Assembly (NCBI GenBank): GCA_016218345.1
Contig: JACREH010000079.1
Location: 1 to 44,899, forward strand
Reading direction: 5' to 3'
DNA length: 44,899 nt
Source: Gammaproteobacteria bacterium
Lineage (GTDB): Bacteria > Pseudomonadota > Gammaproteobacteria > Acidiferrobacterales > UBA6901
This document shows positions 44,899-44,899 of this stretch, piece after piece. Every line of letters begins with the position of its first letter. Within the stretch, counting starts at the first letter, position 1. Position numbers and translations under genes: made by a program. Under the pieces are notes generated by a model that was not told where the DNA came from, did not search any database, and saw nothing but the letters and a program-made list of their open reading frames with translations.

Positions 44899-44899
44899 C

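Overview
The window is about 45 kb of GC-rich chromosome from a gammaproteobacterium. The clusters mlaFEDCB-yadGH-ibaG-grxD-murA-hisGDCBHAFIE-hinT-tatABC, algW/petABC-sspAB and rsmI/lpoA-yraN-dolP are typical of deep gammaproteobacteria, for example Chromatiales or Acidiferrobacterales-like sulfur oxidisers. That placement is an inference from gene order and protein resemblance. I saw no rRNA, tRNA, CRISPR array, prophage or intact insertion sequence.

Layout. 1-3.6 kb: the end of a DUF2282 bufferin-like gene, then DUF1841, FIST and endonuclease III on the minus strand and a secreted TPR protein on the plus strand. 3.6-5.3 kb: two secreted proteins, one resembling dienelactone hydrolase but without its catalytic residues. 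5.3-8.6 kb: an ECF sigma/zinc-finger anti-sigma pair divergent from a periplasmic operon (Tat-exported metallophosphoesterase, CuA-type cupredoxin, DsrE-like protein). 8.6-10.3 kb: SCP2-like protein, small zinc-ribbon protein, DUF72. 10.4-13.5 kb: the complete Mla lipid-transport operon. 13.6-18 kb: a small membrane protein, a YadGH-type ABC exporter, IbaG, GrxD and MurA. 18.1-25.6 kb: nine histidine genes (hisG, D, C, B, H, A, F, I, E) in pathway order. 25.6-27.5 kb: hinT and tatABC. 27.6-35.4 kb: DUF255 protein, a repeat-rich non-coding block, AlgW/DegS protease, cytochrome bc1 (petABC), sspA and sspB. 35.4-44.9 kb: DUF3301, macrodomain protein, YfaZ-like porin, dolP, yraN, lpoA, rsmI, argH, a membrane diguanylate cyclase with a MazG-like pyrophosphatase, and the end of an unknown protein.

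Much of the content serves the cell envelope: outer-membrane lipid asymmetry (Mla, DolP), peptidoglycan (MurA, LpoA), export (Tat) and envelope stress (AlgW, the ECF pair). Two Tat clients are visible, the Rieske protein and the metallophosphoesterase, and the tat genes lie in the same window.

The most unusual feature is a set of about fifteen intergenic palindromes. Each arm is built from two to four near-repeats of an 8-9 bp unit (CGCAAAGG, CGCCAAGA, CGCAGAGGA, CACAGATAA or CACGGGGAA types). The arm sequence differs between places but the architecture is the same. Many end a few bases before a start codon, above all in the his cluster, where they separate genes that would otherwise be contiguous and stand where a Shine-Dalgarno sequence would be expected. 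Other repeat families (GTAGGTTGGG type, CCCTCTCCC type and a GTATCGC-headed composite) fill other gaps. The sigma/anti-sigma plus metallophosphoesterase-cupredoxin-DsrE locus is the best candidate for an undescribed periplasmic redox or metal-response system.
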